A stretch of DNA of 64,000 nt from Methanomicrobium sp. W14 (GCF_017875315.1 NZ_JAGGMM010000002.1:248001-312000); one strand, 5' to 3'. Positions 26,942-37,949 are shown, counted from the first letter of the stretch. Numbers and translations: made by a program. The notes: generated by a model from the letters alone, not told the origin.

Positions 26942-27538
26942 TTAATATAATTCAGCAGTCTTAAGAGCCCTTTTGATAATTTCCGAACCTGAATTCATGG
27001 CAGGGATGCCGTGGCCGGGATAGATTCCCCTGACCTCAAGCTTCTCAAGTTTTTTAAGCGAATTAAGCATATCTTCAGAACTTCCGCTCTGAAAGTCCGT
27101 CCTACCGAAGCTTCCGTCAGAGAAAACAGTGTCTCCTGATATAAGGTCTTTTGTCTTTCTGTCGTAAAGGCAGACCGAACCCTTTGTGTGCCCCGGGGTA
27201 TGAACCACTTCAAACGGGCCGACGACGTCCCCTTCCTTTAGCAGTCTGTCAGGGCAGACTCCGGGTGACCTCTCGGAAAACATAGGAGAAAGGCTTCTTA
27301 TATCGTCGCAAAGTCCCTGTGCGTCGTATTCATGGATGCATATAAAGGCGCCGCACATTGACTTTGCCTCTTTTATATGAGCGATATGATCGTAGTGGCA
27401 GTGGGTAATTATGATGGTATCAGTTTTGTCCTTGTATTTTTCAAAAGCCATCGGGTAAACACCGGCGTCGATGAGTATACCTTCGCAGAAATACGAATTT
27501 GCATAATAGCCCTCTCCTCTTATCCACTCGACTGACAT
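26942..27538 (-). CDS. Metallo-beta-lactamase fold hydrolase
   Basis: 198 residues. The metal site is complete: THCHYDHIAH (HxHxDH), HTPGHTKGS, ISGDTVFSDGSFGRTD and YPGHG, the pattern of glyoxalase II-like enzymes with two metals. The C-terminal substrate-binding helices of true glyoxalase II are short here, so the substrate is unclear; thioesters are typical. It is divergent from thiC, with about 40 bp between the start codons. Confidence 0.88.
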   Translation of the reverse strand: MSVEWIRGEGYYANSYFCEGILIDAGVYPMAFEKYKDKTDTIIITHCHYDHIAHIKEAKSMCGAFICIHEYDAQGLCDDIRSLSPMFSERSPGVCPDRLLKEGDVVGPFEVVHTPGHTKGSVCLYDRKTKDLISGDTVFSDGSFGRTDFQSGSSEDMLNSLKKLEKLEVRGIYPGHGIPAMNSGSEIIKRALKTAELY

Positions 27539-27577
27539 TGGTAGTAGTTTTTAGTTAACAGGTACAAATTTATATCT

Positions 27578-28882
27578 ATGCATACTCTCATCGGGGAGTG
27601 CAGATCAGGTATTCCTGAGAATGTAGTTTCCGCAGCAAAGGCAGAAGGGATTGATGCAGAAAAGCTTGCCCGTTCGGTACTCGGGGGAAGGGCGGTCATT
27701 CCTGCAAACAGAATACGCAGTCACAAACTGTGTGCGATAGGAGAAGGGTGCGGCGTCAGGGTGAACGTCAACATCGGCACATCGGGTGCAAGGTGCGACC
27801 CTGACCTCGAGATGAAAAAGGCTCAGTGTGCACTCGATGAGGGAGCTGACGCCATAATGGACCTGTCTACAGGAGGAGACCTTCCAGCCATAAGAAAGGA
27901 AGTCCTGAAGCTTGACACGACGGTAGGGACTGTACCGATATACGAGGCCGTACGCCGTGCCGGAAATGCACTGGATGTGACGGGCGACCTCCTGTTCAAT
28001 GTCATCCGCGAGCACTGCAGGCAGGGAGTTGATTTTCTTACCCTTCACTGCGGTGTCAACCTTGACACTCTGAAGGCTTTGAAGGACGACCCGAGGACTA
28101 TGGGTGTCGTTTCAAGGGGAGGTGCTTTTCATACGGCGATTATGGCTGCAAACGGCGAGGAAAATCCTCTTTACAGTGAATATGACTACCTCATGGAAAT
28201 TCTTTCCGAGTATGACGTTGTTGTCTCTCTTGGTGACGGCATGCGGCCCGGTGCAATGGTCGACGCCGTAAAAAGGGCCAAAACCGTTGAATATTTAAAC
28301 CTGGGCGAGCTCTCCAAAAGAGCCCTTGACGCCGGAGTTATGAGGATGATAGAAGGTCCGGGCCACATTCCTGTAGACCAGATTGCATACAACGTGAAGA
28401 TGATAAAAGAGCTCTCCGGGTATGCTCCTTTATATCTTCTCGGGCCTCTCGTAACGGACATCGCACCCGGGTATGACCATGTCTCCGGGGCGATAGGGGG
28501 TGCTATAGCAGCTCTCAACGGGGCCGATTTTTTGTGCATGGTCTCACCTTCCGAGCATCTTGCACTGCCTGACATAGAAGACATCAGGGAGGGGACAAGG
28601 GTTGCAAGGATAGCTGCACATGTCGGAAGCATAAAAAGACTCGGGGACCGCTGGTTTGAGACCGGTGAAGCCGATATGGCGGAGGCTAGGCGTAATCTTG
28701 ACTGGAAGAGGCAGTTTTCGCTTGCGATGTTCGGGGAGCATGCGAAGCGTATTCATGACCGCGACGGTGACCTTGAGACATGTTCAATGTGCGGTGACCT
28801 GTGCGCAGTAAAACTTGTCCGTGACTGTCTCGGGAATTTAAAAATGGAAGACAAAAAAAAGATAAAAAAGCAGCAAAACTGA
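27578..28882 (+). CDS. thiC: Phosphomethylpyrimidine synthase
   Basis: 434 residues. A radical SAM enzyme that turns 5-aminoimidazole ribotide into 4-amino-5-hydroxymethyl-2-methylpyrimidine phosphate for thiamine. The C-terminal cluster motif is CSMCGDLCAVK (C-x2-C-x4-C). Core segments VNVNIGTSGARCD, EGADAIMDLSTGGDL, GVNLDTLKA and GPGHIPVDQIAYN are conserved. Length matches the archaeal form, which lacks the plant/bacterial N-terminal extension. I saw no thiamine riboswitch in the 40-bp upstream gap. Confidence 0.95.
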   Translation: MHTLIGECRSGIPENVVSAAKAEGIDAEKLARSVLGGRAVIPANRIRSHKLCAIGEGCGVRVNVNIGTSGARCDPDLEMKKAQCALDEGADAIMDLSTGGDLPAIRKEVLKLDTTVGTVPIYEAVRRAGNALDVTGDLLFNVIREHCRQGVDFLTLHCGVNLDTLKALKDDPRTMGVVSRGGAFHTAIMAANGEENPLYSEYDYLMEILSEYDVVVSLGDGMRPGAMVDAVKRAKTVEYLNLGELSKRALDAGVMRMIEGPGHIPVDQIAYNVKMIKELSGYAPLYLLGPLVTDIAPGYDHVSGAIGGAIAALNGADFLCMVSPSEHLALPDIEDIREGTRVARIAAHVGSIKRLGDRWFETGEADMAEARRNLDWKRQFSLAMFGEHAKRIHDRDGDLETCSMCGDLCAVKLVRDCLGNLKMEDKKKIKKQQN

Positions 28883-28945
28883 AAAATAACCACCAAAATG
28901 AGGTAAAAATGCCTCAAAACAGTTTTTAAAAAAATTATGCTATTT

Positions 28946-29596
28946 TCAGGATGATTTTCTTTTTTTGAGCGACACAGATATTATTCTGCATATTATCAGG
29001 ACAACGGCAATAACCCCTGTGGCAATCATCGCGTACATCATGAGGTCAAGGTTCTCTTTAATCTGGGGAATTTTTCCTGCGTGATAGCCTGCAAAGAGGA
29101 TGACACCAGACCAGAGAAGCGCTCCCGATATGTTCCAGAACAGAAAGCGCCTGTATTTCATCTCCCCCATTCCAGCAAGAAAAGGCGCAAATGTCCTTGC
29201 ATACGGTATGAATCTTCCTATGACTACAGCAGGGGCGCCGTATTTTTTGAAGAAAACGTTTGTTCTGTCAAGCCATTCCTGCTCTATCAGATGGCTGAAA
29301 CTGCCCTCTCCTGTGAGTTTATGCCCGAGATATTTCCCAATCATGTAGTTTACGGAGTCTCCGGCGGCGGCTGCAAAAGAGAACGTGAAGAAAAGTGCCC
29401 ATATATTGAACCCGCCGCCGTTTGCAAGGGCCCCTGCGGCGAATATTATCGAGTCCCCGGGAAGAAACGGAAATATGACAATTCCTGTCTCAAGAAAAAT
29501 CACGCAAAAAAGTATAATATATGCAAATAATCCGTATTCCTGGGATATTGACGGAATCTGCTGAACCGCGTCCAGTGTCGCGTTAAATAGACTCAT
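28946..29596 (-). CDS. DedA-family membrane protein
   Basis: 216 residues with 5-6 membrane helices. Family motifs: FLPGDSIIFAAGALA, FFKKYGAPAVVIGRFIPYARTF and FLAGMGEMKYRRFLFWN. In bacteria DedA proteins help recycle polyprenyl-phosphate or phospholipids across the membrane and need the conserved Arg and acidic residues, which are present here. Its role in archaea is not established. It lies 17 bp after purE on the same strand, so the two are probably cotranscribed. Confidence 0.9.
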   Translation of the reverse strand: MSLFNATLDAVQQIPSISQEYGLFAYIILFCVIFLETGIVIFPFLPGDSIIFAAGALANGGGFNIWALFFTFSFAAAAGDSVNYMIGKYLGHKLTGEGSFSHLIEQEWLDRTNVFFKKYGAPAVVIGRFIPYARTFAPFLAGMGEMKYRRFLFWNISGALLWSGVILFAGYHAGKIPQIKENLDLMMYAMIATGVIAVVLIICRIISVSLKKRKSS

Positions 29597-29613
29597 TTCT
29601 TTCAGGATTATTT

Positions 29614-30000
29614 TTAAGCTGTTTTAAGGATTCTTAAAGCGAGGTGGGCTGCGTTTGCACCGTTGTCTATACCCACGCACGCAACAGGCACACCTTTGGG
29701 CATCTGTACTATCGAGAGAAGTGCGTCAAGTCCGCCGAGAGTGCCGGAAACCGGAACACCTATCACCGGTTTGTCTGTCTTTGAAGCGACGACTCCGGGG
29801 AGGGCCGCCGAAAGACCTGCGATGCAGATGAAAACCTTTGCATCCGATGATTTGACATATTCGTCCAGTTTGTCCGGGTTTCTGTGCGCTGAAATCACCT
29901 GGTAGTCAAAGTCAGTGTTGCTCTCGGAAAGAACAGCCTTTACTTTCTCTACAACGTGCACGTCCGAAGCCGAGCCTGCTATAATCGCCACTTCTGTCAT
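29614..30000 (-). CDS. purE: 5-(carboxyamino)imidazole ribonucleotide mutase (short PurE)
   Basis: 128 residues. It converts N5-CAIR to CAIR in purine synthesis. Substrate-binding motifs are [11 protein letters not shown] and [10 protein letters not shown], followed by [22 protein letters not shown] in two shorter blocks and [16 protein letters not shown]. The protein is shorter than the usual 160 residues at the C-terminus but keeps all core motifs. Start ATG 30000 is directly before AGTGGCGATTATAGC-coded GSASD. No purK is nearby. Confidence 0.92.
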   Translation of the reverse strand: MTEVAIIAGSASDVHVVEKVKAVLSESNTDFDYQVISAHRNPDKLDEYVKSSDAKVFICIAGLSAALPGVVASKTDKPVIGVPVSGTLGGLDALLSIVQMPKGVPVACVGIDNGANAAHLALRILKTA

Positions 30001-30144
30001 ATACGTTTATATTTGGTCTCGTCAGTGATTTACCTTTTTGAAAGTGCACCTGACACAATTTTTTTCACGGACATAGTTTTCTGCAAAAAATTTTCATTTG
30101 ACCGATTATTTTTGCGAATTCTTTCCCGTGCGCCCGCAGTTGAA

Positions 30145-30158
30145 AAAGTATTTTAAGT
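30145..30158 (+). promoter_or_regulatory. TATA box upstream of the 26-residue peptide gene
   Basis: The sequence TATTTTAAGTATAAAC around 30149-30163 contains a TATA-like core about 25 bases upstream of a perfect hairpin beginning at 30178. The predicted transcript would therefore start at the hairpin. Confidence 0.4.
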
Positions 30159-30177
30159 ATAAACGAAAAAGTCATGT

Positions 30178-30197
30178 ATGCACAGCTATTTGTGCAT
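30178..30197 (+). promoter_or_regulatory. Hairpin at the presumed 5' end of the peptide mRNA
   Basis: ATGCACA (30178-30184) and TGTGCAT (30191-30197) form a perfect 7-bp stem with a 6-base loop. Its location at the expected 5' end suggests RNA stabilisation or translation control. Confidence 0.45.
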
Positions 30198-30242
30198 GGC
30201 GGCCGGAAATACTGCCTATATGACGATTTAAGGAGATATTTT

Positions 30243-30323
30243 ATGTTTGACTGGCTTGGACTGATTATTATGATTCTGAAGTTTGTTTCAGAAAACCTTG
30301 ACAGTATAGCTGCCTTGTTTTAA
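30243..30323 (+). CDS. 26-residue hydrophobic peptide
   Basis: The frame begins MFDWLGLIIMILKFVSE and ends NLDSIAALF, one predicted amphipathic or membrane helix with a few charges. AGGAG (30231-30235) lies exactly 7 bases before ATG, an ideal ribosome-binding site. A promoter-like TATA element and a 5' hairpin lie upstream, and a perfect 8-bp stem overlaps the stop. All this supports a real gene although it is too short for gene finders. Size and composition recall type I toxins such as TisB or phenol-soluble modulins; that is an analogy, not a homology call. Confidence 0.6.
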   Translation: MFDWLGLIIMILKFVSENLDSIAALF

Positions 30324-30329
30324 GGCAGC
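30309..30329 (+). terminator. Terminator-like hairpin after the small peptide
   Basis: GCTGCCTT (30309-30316) pairs with AAGGCAGC (30322-30329) around a 5-base loop, overlapping the last codons and the stop. A T run (30342-30350) follows about 12 bases later. Confidence 0.5.
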
Positions 30330-30466
30330 CCTGAAAAAATTCTTTTTTTTGCAGCCACCACCAAAACTTATCACTGAAGAATTTTCATGTCTGAATTTGG
30401 AGTCTTTATGCGGACCAATCAGTAAAATAAATTTCCTAGTACGCAGTACATATTATACTGATTTTT

Positions 30467-32081
<1,615 letters not shown>

Positions 32082-32164
32082 AAATAATTTTTTGGCAAAA
32101 TTTTTTCAGCAAAATCTTTTTTTTAACAGAATAATTCAGTTGTATTTCCCATAGCAAAACTTAT

Positions 32165-32575
32165 ATTAAGGGTGACCTTCCATAAAAGGAAACAGCTAAG
32201 CCACAGGTGAAACGGGGGTATTTCTGACTGTGGTCAACTGGAAAATGTTGATTAAAATGCCCTTTCCGGAGGACGAAATTTATCATATCAGATAAAAGAA
32301 GGATAAAACAATACTATTACGGCATAATACTTGATGTTTTGGGAATTTATTTCAAAAAACGTATAATATAGAGATTCTGGTGTATTTAGTCATATAAAAG
32401 ACGGCTTTTTTAAAGCGGCACCACCCGGACAAATATTCTGCACCATAAAATATGGGATTTGTAATTTTTCCGTTGTCAAAACCAGAGTATGGTGCAGTTT
32501 TTTGAAATACCTGATATTTCAGAGTGTGTTTTTCTGAAAAAATTCAGGGGAATTATAAAAAATTAATGAAATTTT
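32165..32575 (+). promoter_or_regulatory. Long structured leader of ablAB
   Basis: The 494-base gap before ablA holds TATA-like elements near 32161 (TTATATTA) and 32361 (GTATAATATA). A first segment contains CCACAG/CTGTGG (near 32200-32233) and TCAAC/GTTGA stems. A second contains CTGCACCATA (32438-32447) pairing perfectly with TATGGTGCAG (32488-32497), followed by six T, then TGAAATA/TATTTCA (32503-32521). The layout suggests RNA-based or terminator-type control. GGAGG at 32268-32272 precedes a 29-codon frame (32282-32371) without a normal start codon. Confidence 0.45.
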
Positions 32576-33892
32576 ATGAATTCGGATGTGAATATAAAAA
32601 ACAGGATGACGGACCTTGCCGGTTCAAAAGAGAAGACTGCAAACTGGAGGGACTGGAGATGGCAGATAAAAAATACTGTCCGCGATATAAAAACGTTTGA
32701 AAAACTTACGGGCATTTCCTTTCCCCCTAAAAAAAGAGAGGAACTTGAAAAAACTCTTGAAAAGTTTCCTATGGCTGTAACTCCTTACTATCTCTCCCTT
32801 ATAGAGACTGAAGACTACGAAAATGATCCTATATTCATGCAGGCCTTTCCGTCAGAGCGTGAACTTGACATAATAAAGGACGACATGAACGATCCTCTCT
32901 CAGAGGACCTTGACAGTCCGGTCGAAGGCATCACGCACAGGTACCCGGACAGGGTCCTTTTTATGGTGAGCAATGTCTGCGCCATGTACTGCCGGCACTG
33001 CACGAGAAAGCGAAGGGTAGGTGACTGCGAATACATCCCGGACAGAAACGAAATCAGCAAGGGCATCGATTACATCAATAATAACCCACAGATAAGGGAC
33101 GTTCTCCTGTCGGGCGGGGACCCTCTGATGCTTGAAAACGACTATCTTGAGTGGATTCTTTCCGAATTGTCTGATATCAGGCATGTCGAGATAGTTCGCG
33201 TCGGAAGCAGAATGCCTGTGGTTTTGCCCTTCAGGGTGGACCGTGAACTCGTCGAGATGCTGGGACAGTACCAGCCGCTCTGGTTTAATACTCATTTCAA
33301 TCACCCGAGAGAAATTACAGAATCTTCATCGGAAGCCCTGAGAAAACTTGCGGACGGTGGGATTCCTCTTGGAAACCAGTCGGTTCTCCTGGCGGGAGTA
33401 AACGACTGCCCGAGAATTATGAAGTCCCTTTTTCATAAACTTCTGATTAACAGGGTGCGTCCGTATTACATGTACCAGTGTGACCTCTCGGAGGGCCTTT
33501 CGCATTTCAGGACACCTATCGGGAAGGGAATCGAGATAATTGAAAGTCTAAGGGGACACACTTCAGGTCTCGCGGTTCCTACATATGTTGTAGATGCTCC
33601 GGGGGGAGGCGGAAAGATTCCGCTTGCACCAAACTATATTGTTTCGTGGTCAGCCAACAAGGTTGTCATGAGAAACTACGAGGGTGTACTTTGCACATAC
33701 AAGGAACCTGATTCCTATGAACCGTATTTTTGCGACAGAAAATGCGACAAATGCAATTTAAGCCTGAAACTTGACGATGCATCGGAGATTAAGGCCATAG
33801 GTATTGAAAAACTCCTGTGTGATCATGACGGGACAATATCCCTTTATCCTGAGGACAACGAGAGAATGGAGAGAAGAGATGATCAGGGATGA
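32576..33892 (+). CDS. ablA: Lysine 2,3-aminomutase
   Basis: 438 residues. This radical SAM, PLP-dependent enzyme moves the alpha-amino group of lysine to make beta-lysine. The cluster motif is [13 protein letters not shown] (C-x3-C-x2-C), the PLP lysine lies in [16 protein letters not shown], and LSGGDPLML is conserved. C-terminal cysteines CDRKCDKC bind zinc. With AblB it makes N-epsilon-acetyl-beta-lysine, an osmoprotectant of methanogens at high salt, so this organism probably faces saline conditions. It overlaps ablB by 14 bp. A long structured leader precedes it. Confidence 0.96.
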   Translation: MNSDVNIKNRMTDLAGSKEKTANWRDWRWQIKNTVRDIKTFEKLTGISFPPKKREELEKTLEKFPMAVTPYYLSLIETEDYENDPIFMQAFPSERELDIIKDDMNDPLSEDLDSPVEGITHRYPDRVLFMVSNVCAMYCRHCTRKRRVGDCEYIPDRNEISKGIDYINNNPQIRDVLLSGGDPLMLENDYLEWILSELSDIRHVEIVRVGSRMPVVLPFRVDRELVEMLGQYQPLWFNTHFNHPREITESSSEALRKLADGGIPLGNQSVLLAGVNDCPRIMKSLFHKLLINRVRPYYMYQCDLSEGLSHFRTPIGKGIEIIESLRGHTSGLAVPTYVVDAPGGGGKIPLAPNYIVSWSANKVVMRNYEGVLCTYKEPDSYEPYFCDRKCDKCNLSLKLDDASEIKAIGIEKLLCDHDGTISLYPEDNERMERRDDQG

Positions 33893-34745
33893 AATCTGCA
33901 CTATTCTGAACTCTGTTGTCCAGCACGGAGATTACAATGACCGTGTGTACCTAATGAAATTATCAGACTCTGACTATCCCGGAATAATAAAACTGATTGA
34001 CAAACTTGCAGAGGAAAAAGGGTATTCAAAGTCTTTTGCAAAAGTTCCGGAACATATGAGAGAAGGATTTTTGTCAGACGGCTATATCCAGGAAGGTATA
34101 ATCCCCGGTATGTACAGGGGTTTTTGTGACGGGTGCTTCCTTTCAAAGTATTATAACACTGTAAGGGGTATTCCCAAAGGAAAAATCATTGGACAAAAAG
34201 ACCTTGAATCATCAGAGGGAAAGTTTACAGAAAGCTCTGTTTCTTCTGGCATGAAAGATCAAAAGAATAATCTTTCGGACGGCTTTACCGCCAGGAGGGC
34301 TGATGAGAAGGATTCAGGTCTGCTTGCAGACCTGTTTTCAAAAGTTTTTGAAAGCTATCCCTTCCCCGTTGATTCTCCGGAGTACATAAGGAAAACGATG
34401 GACTTTGGAACCGTCTATTTTGGTGTGCAAAGTGAAGAAACCAAGGAATTCGTTGCAGCTTCTTCCGCGGAGACAGACATTGATTCATTAAGTGCTGAGA
34501 TGACAGATTTTGCAACTGACCCTGCATTTAGGGGAAAAGGTTTCGCAGGTTTTCTTCTTTTCCTGATGGAGGAAGAGATGAAAAAAAGAGGGATTACAAT
34601 GTCATACACCATTGCAAGGGCAAGTTTTCTTCCTGTAAACCGCCTTTTTTATGACAGGTGCTACAGATTCGCCGGTACTCTTGTCAACAACACAAATATC
34701 TGCGGGTCATTTGAGTCGATGAACCTGTGGTATAAAAAACTTTAA
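33879..34745 (+). CDS. ablB: Beta-lysine N6-acetyltransferase
   Basis: 288 residues from ATG 33879, which overlaps the ablA stop. It acetylates beta-lysine to N-epsilon-acetyl-beta-lysine. The N-terminal half ([28 protein letters not shown]) is specific to AblB; the C-terminal GNAT domain (about 145-288) has the acetyl-CoA loop [16 protein letters not shown] 45-residue linker (about 107-140) between them is Ser/Lys rich. The upstream ATG/GTG positions at 33804 lie deep within ablA and are rejected. Confidence 0.95.
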   Translation: MIRDEICTILNSVVQHGDYNDRVYLMKLSDSDYPGIIKLIDKLAEEKGYSKSFAKVPEHMREGFLSDGYIQEGIIPGMYRGFCDGCFLSKYYNTVRGIPKGKIIGQKDLESSEGKFTESSVSSGMKDQKNNLSDGFTARRADEKDSGLLADLFSKVFESYPFPVDSPEYIRKTMDFGTVYFGVQSEETKEFVAASSAETDIDSLSAEMTDFATDPAFRGKGFAGFLLFLMEEEMKKRGITMSYTIARASFLPVNRLFYDRCYRFAGTLVNNTNICGSFESMNLWYKKL

Positions 34746-34840
34746 TCCTTTTGCTCTCCTTTTACCCGGGGCCGGTGTGTTATTCTGATGAGAAGGATAA
34801 TACTATTTTAAGTACAAACCTGAGTAACGGAGAAAATGTC

Positions 34841-35245
34841 ATGACAATAAAACTTGGATTCGTTGTCGCAGAGTTCAACCGCGACCTGACATATATGATG
34901 GAGCTTGAAGGCGGGGAACACGCAAAATTCCTCGGAGCGGAAGTTGTCCAGAGAATATACGTTCCTGGCGTATATGACATGCCGCTTGCGATAAAAAAGC
35001 TTTTGAAAGAGGATAATATAGATGCGGTCGTGACAATCGGCTGTATCATCGAGGGTGCGACCCAGCACGATGAAGTTATTGCTGCTCAGGCGGCAAGAAA
35101 AATAATAGACCTCTCGCTTGAGTATGACAAGCCTGTCGCACTTGGTATATCAGGACCGGGAATGACACGCATTGAGGCGTCGGACAGGATAGACTATGCA
35201 AAGCGTGCGGTCGAGTCCGCCGTGAAGATGGTCCAGAGACTTTAA
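34841..35245 (+). CDS. ribH: 6,7-dimethyl-8-ribityllumazine synthase
   Basis: 134 residues. It condenses 5-amino-6-ribitylaminouracil with dihydroxybutanone phosphate to give lumazine, the substrate of RibC at 31621. Motifs: [34 protein letters not shown] and [24 protein letters not shown] is near the C-terminus. ATG 34841 is preceded by an ACGGAG SD about 9 bases upstream, and the 30 residues encoded upstream in the same frame lack family similarity. Confidence 0.93.
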   Translation: MTIKLGFVVAEFNRDLTYMMELEGGEHAKFLGAEVVQRIYVPGVYDMPLAIKKLLKEDNIDAVVTIGCIIEGATQHDEVIAAQAARKIIDLSLEYDKPVALGISGPGMTRIEASDRIDYAKRAVESAVKMVQRL

Positions 35246-35315
35246 AGAACGGTTTTAAAATCCGTTTGATTTATAAATCCAAATATCTGCAGTAAAAGAA
35301 AGTCGTGCTGGAATC

Positions 35316-36449
35316 ATGAAGGAACTCTCTGAAAAAATTTCAAAAATACCCTCGTCTGCAACAATTGAGATAACAGACAAGGCCAGAAAAATGAAAGCCG
35401 AAGGAAAGGACGTCATATCACTTTCCATAGGTGAGCCTGACTTTGACACCCCCGCCCATATCACGCAGGCGTGCATTGATGCGCTGAAGAACGGGAAAAC
35501 GCACTACGAGGCAAGCCAGGGGCTTTTAGAGCTTCGCAAGGCAATATCGGAAAAACTGTCCTTTGAAAACAGGATTCCGTCCGACCCTTCGCAGATTGTT
35601 GTTGCCTGCGGGGCAAAGGACAACATTTACGAGGCTATGGAGGCCTGCCTGAACCCTGAGGACGAGGTTTTGATACTCGATCCTTCATGGGTCAGTTATG
35701 AGCCTTCCGTAAGGATTGCCGGTGCCCGTCCTGTTCATCATTCACTGCGTGCCGGTGACTTTCAGGCCGATGATACAATTCTTGAAAAGATAAACAAAAA
35801 GACGAAGATGATAGTCTTTAATACTCCTTCAAATCCTACAGGCTCTGTTATGAATAAGGCTTCTCTCACCCTTATAAAGGACATCTGCGAGGACAACGAT
35901 ATTCTTGCCCTTTCTGACGAAATATACGAGAAGCTGATATACGAAAATGAGCACATCTCAATTGCGTCTTTAGGGGATATGCACGAGAGGACCATAACAG
36001 TGAACGGTTTTTCCAAGGCGTATGCAATGACAGGCTGGAGGCTGGGGTATGCCTGTGCACCTTTGAACATTACAAAGGCGATGACCAGAGTTCAGCAGCA
36101 TACCATAAGCCATCCCGCATCATTTGCGATGTGGGGAGGTCTTGCAGCTCTTAAAGGTCCCCAGGCCTGCGTGGAGGATATGAGACAGGAGTTTGACAGG
36201 CGCCGGAAGTTTCTGATATCAGAGCTTAACAGGGCCGGATATGAGACCGCACCGGCACAGGGAGCGTTTTACGCTTTTCTAAAAGTCTGCGGTGACGACA
36301 TGAAAGTCTGCGATGAGTGGCTTACAAAGGCGTTAGTCGCAACTACTCCCGGAACGGCGTTCTGTTCACCGGGCTGGGTCAGAATATCATACGCTGCCGG
36401 TATGGACACACTTAAAGAGGCTGTACGCCGGATAAGTGAGACCGGGTAA
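35316..36449 (+). CDS. Class I/II aminotransferase
   Basis: 377 residues, PLP-dependent aspartate aminotransferase fold type I. Motifs: SIGEPDFDTPAHI, THYEASQGLLELR, VFNTPSNPTGSV (Asn, Pro), LSDEIYEKL (Asp, Tyr), PLP lysine in NGFSKAYAMTGWRLGYA, and the substrate-carboxylate Arg in WVRISYA. Probable substrates are aspartate, aromatic or branched-chain amino acids. An aspartate/cysteate role is conceivable given coenzyme M synthesis, but there is no direct evidence. A TATA-like TTTATAAAT is at 35270. Confidence 0.9.
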   Translation: MKELSEKISKIPSSATIEITDKARKMKAEGKDVISLSIGEPDFDTPAHITQACIDALKNGKTHYEASQGLLELRKAISEKLSFENRIPSDPSQIVVACGAKDNIYEAMEACLNPEDEVLILDPSWVSYEPSVRIAGARPVHHSLRAGDFQADDTILEKINKKTKMIVFNTPSNPTGSVMNKASLTLIKDICEDNDILALSDEIYEKLIYENEHISIASLGDMHERTITVNGFSKAYAMTGWRLGYACAPLNITKAMTRVQQHTISHPASFAMWGGLAALKGPQACVEDMRQEFDRRRKFLISELNRAGYETAPAQGAFYAFLKVCGDDMKVCDEWLTKALVATTPGTAFCSPGWVRISYAAGMDTLKEAVRRISETG

Positions 36450-36468
36450 TAAGGGAAACGGAAGTTTT

Positions 36469-37185
36469 ATGACTGCGGGAGAAACGGAGGAAAAATCTTA
36501 TTTTTTTCAGGTTTCCCGTGCCGGAAAAATTCTTTTTAACTTTATCCTGCCTTTTATAGTTGCAGGACTTTACTTTTTTATAACGTATCTTATACTTCCG
36601 TATGAAAGTTTTGAAAAGCTGATGGGGCTTATGGTCATAAACCTTATTCCCCCTGCCGGAAAGGAGAGCATAATTCCGCTGGGGATTGCTTTCGGGATTC
36701 CGTGGTGGGTTGTCGCCTCCTCGACGATGATGATGGACATCTGCGGGGCTATTTTTATGGCCTTAAACTTTGATCTTGCACTAAAAATCCCTGTTCTCGG
36801 AGGATGGATAAAAGGGGTTATGAAAGGCGGGGAAAATTTCTTTGAATCACACAAATGGCTTGAAAAGCTCTCCGAAGTGGGACTTGTGCTCTTTGTCGTT
36901 GTCCCGTTTCAGGGGTCAGGGGGAATTGGAGGGACCCTTGTCGGCAGGATGATGGGGCTTTCAAAACTCAAAGTTCTTGCTTCGATATCCCTGGGTGCGT
37001 TTATAGGCTCGTTTTCGATAGCTCTTGGAGTAGTTTACTTCATAGACATCTTCAGGTTTGACCCTGTCTTAGCGGCGGTATTATTGTCTGCTCTGATGCT
37101 TGTAATAGCGTCCTTATATCTTTTGAGGGAGAGGCACCGCAAAAGGCTGCGCGAGGGTCTCAGGAAAAAGAGAAAATTTTTATGA
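36469..37185 (+). CDS. Small multidrug export family membrane protein, copy 1
   Basis: 238 residues from ATG 36469 (GGAAG 4 bases upstream). Family COG2426, 'small multi-drug export'. Core motif LIPPAGKESIIPLGIAFGIP is shared with the next gene, as is LALKIPVLGGWIKGVMKGG and PFQGSGGIGGTLVGRMMGL. About five membrane helices; C-terminus is Arg/Lys rich. Transport by this family is predicted, not proven. A GTG at 36436 would overlap the aminotransferase gene; the ATG fits better. It is in a short operon with that gene. Confidence 0.8.
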   Translation: MTAGETEEKSYFFQVSRAGKILFNFILPFIVAGLYFFITYLILPYESFEKLMGLMVINLIPPAGKESIIPLGIAFGIPWWVVASSTMMMDICGAIFMALNFDLALKIPVLGGWIKGVMKGGENFFESHKWLEKLSEVGLVLFVVVPFQGSGGIGGTLVGRMMGLSKLKVLASISLGAFIGSFSIALGVVYFIDIFRFDPVLAAVLLSALMLVIASLYLLRERHRKRLREGLRKKRKFL

Positions 37186-37256
37186 GTGCCGGTTTTTTAA
37201 ATAATGGACGTATTTATGGATTGTTTTTATCTATAAACAGAGACCAAGTTTAATGA

Positions 37257-37949
37257 ATGGATACGGCACCGGGCAACGGATCGGTTAATCTGGCAAGAGC
37301 CGGAAAAGCGTTATTTAACCTGGTAATACCGTTTATTGTCCTTGGGATTTACATTTTTATCTTATACGTGTCTCTCCCTGAGGCGGTGTACATCTCGCTT
37401 CTCGGGCTTATGTTTATTTATTTTATTCCGCCGGCGGGAAAAGAGTCAGTAATTCCTATAGGTATATCCCTTGGAATGCCCTGGTGGATTATAGGCACTT
37501 CGGTTGCGATGATGGATATTATATCAACGCTTTTTATGATACTGAATTTTGATCTTGCGCTTAAAATACCGGTACTTGGTGACCGGTGGATGAAGTCTTT
37601 CATGGAGCACGGGGGGGAATTTTTTTCAAAACACCGCTGGATTGAAAGATTTTCCTCTTTCGGGCTTGCGGTATTTGTGATGATTCCAATGCAGGGGACA
37701 GGGGGTGTTGCAACACCTATTGTTGGGAAGATGATAGGAATACCGGGAAAAAACGTTTTTCTGGCAGTAGTTGCAGGTTCTCTCTCAGGGTGCTATATCA
37801 TCGCGCTTGGTTCGGAATACATAAAAGATCTGTTCTTAATTGACATCCGGTATGGAATTGCGGCTGTAGCTGTAACAGCGGTTGTTATTCTTACAGTGTA
37901 CTATGCCTGGACACGGAAAAAGAAAAGGCTCAGGGAACGGGCATTATAA
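37257..37949 (+). CDS. Small multidrug export family membrane protein, copy 2
   Basis: 230 residues, a clear paralogue of the preceding gene along its length: FIPPAGKESVIPIGISLGMP, LALKIPVLGDRWMKSFMEHG and IPMQGTGGVATPIVGKMIG. The two arose by tandem duplication, and divergence is substantial, so the duplication is not recent. Membrane helices and the basic C-terminus match. The pair may form heteromers, as with paired small transporters; this is inference. Confidence 0.8.
   Translation: MDTAPGNGSVNLARAGKALFNLVIPFIVLGIYIFILYVSLPEAVYISLLGLMFIYFIPPAGKESVIPIGISLGMPWWIIGTSVAMMDIISTLFMILNFDLALKIPVLGDRWMKSFMEHGGEFFSKHRWIERFSSFGLAVFVMIPMQGTGGVATPIVGKMIGIPGKNVFLAVVAGSLSGCYIIALGSEYIKDLFLIDIRYGIAAVAVTAVVILTVYYAWTRKKKRLRERAL

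Noticed and set aside
27539-27577. Thiamine riboswitch before thiC
   Set aside because: The gap is too short and contains no conserved riboswitch motif.
32190-32290. Cobalamin or other known riboswitch in the ablA leader
   Set aside because: The stems do not match the conserved cores of cobalamin, lysine, molybdenum cofactor, fluoride or thiamine riboswitches that I can recall.
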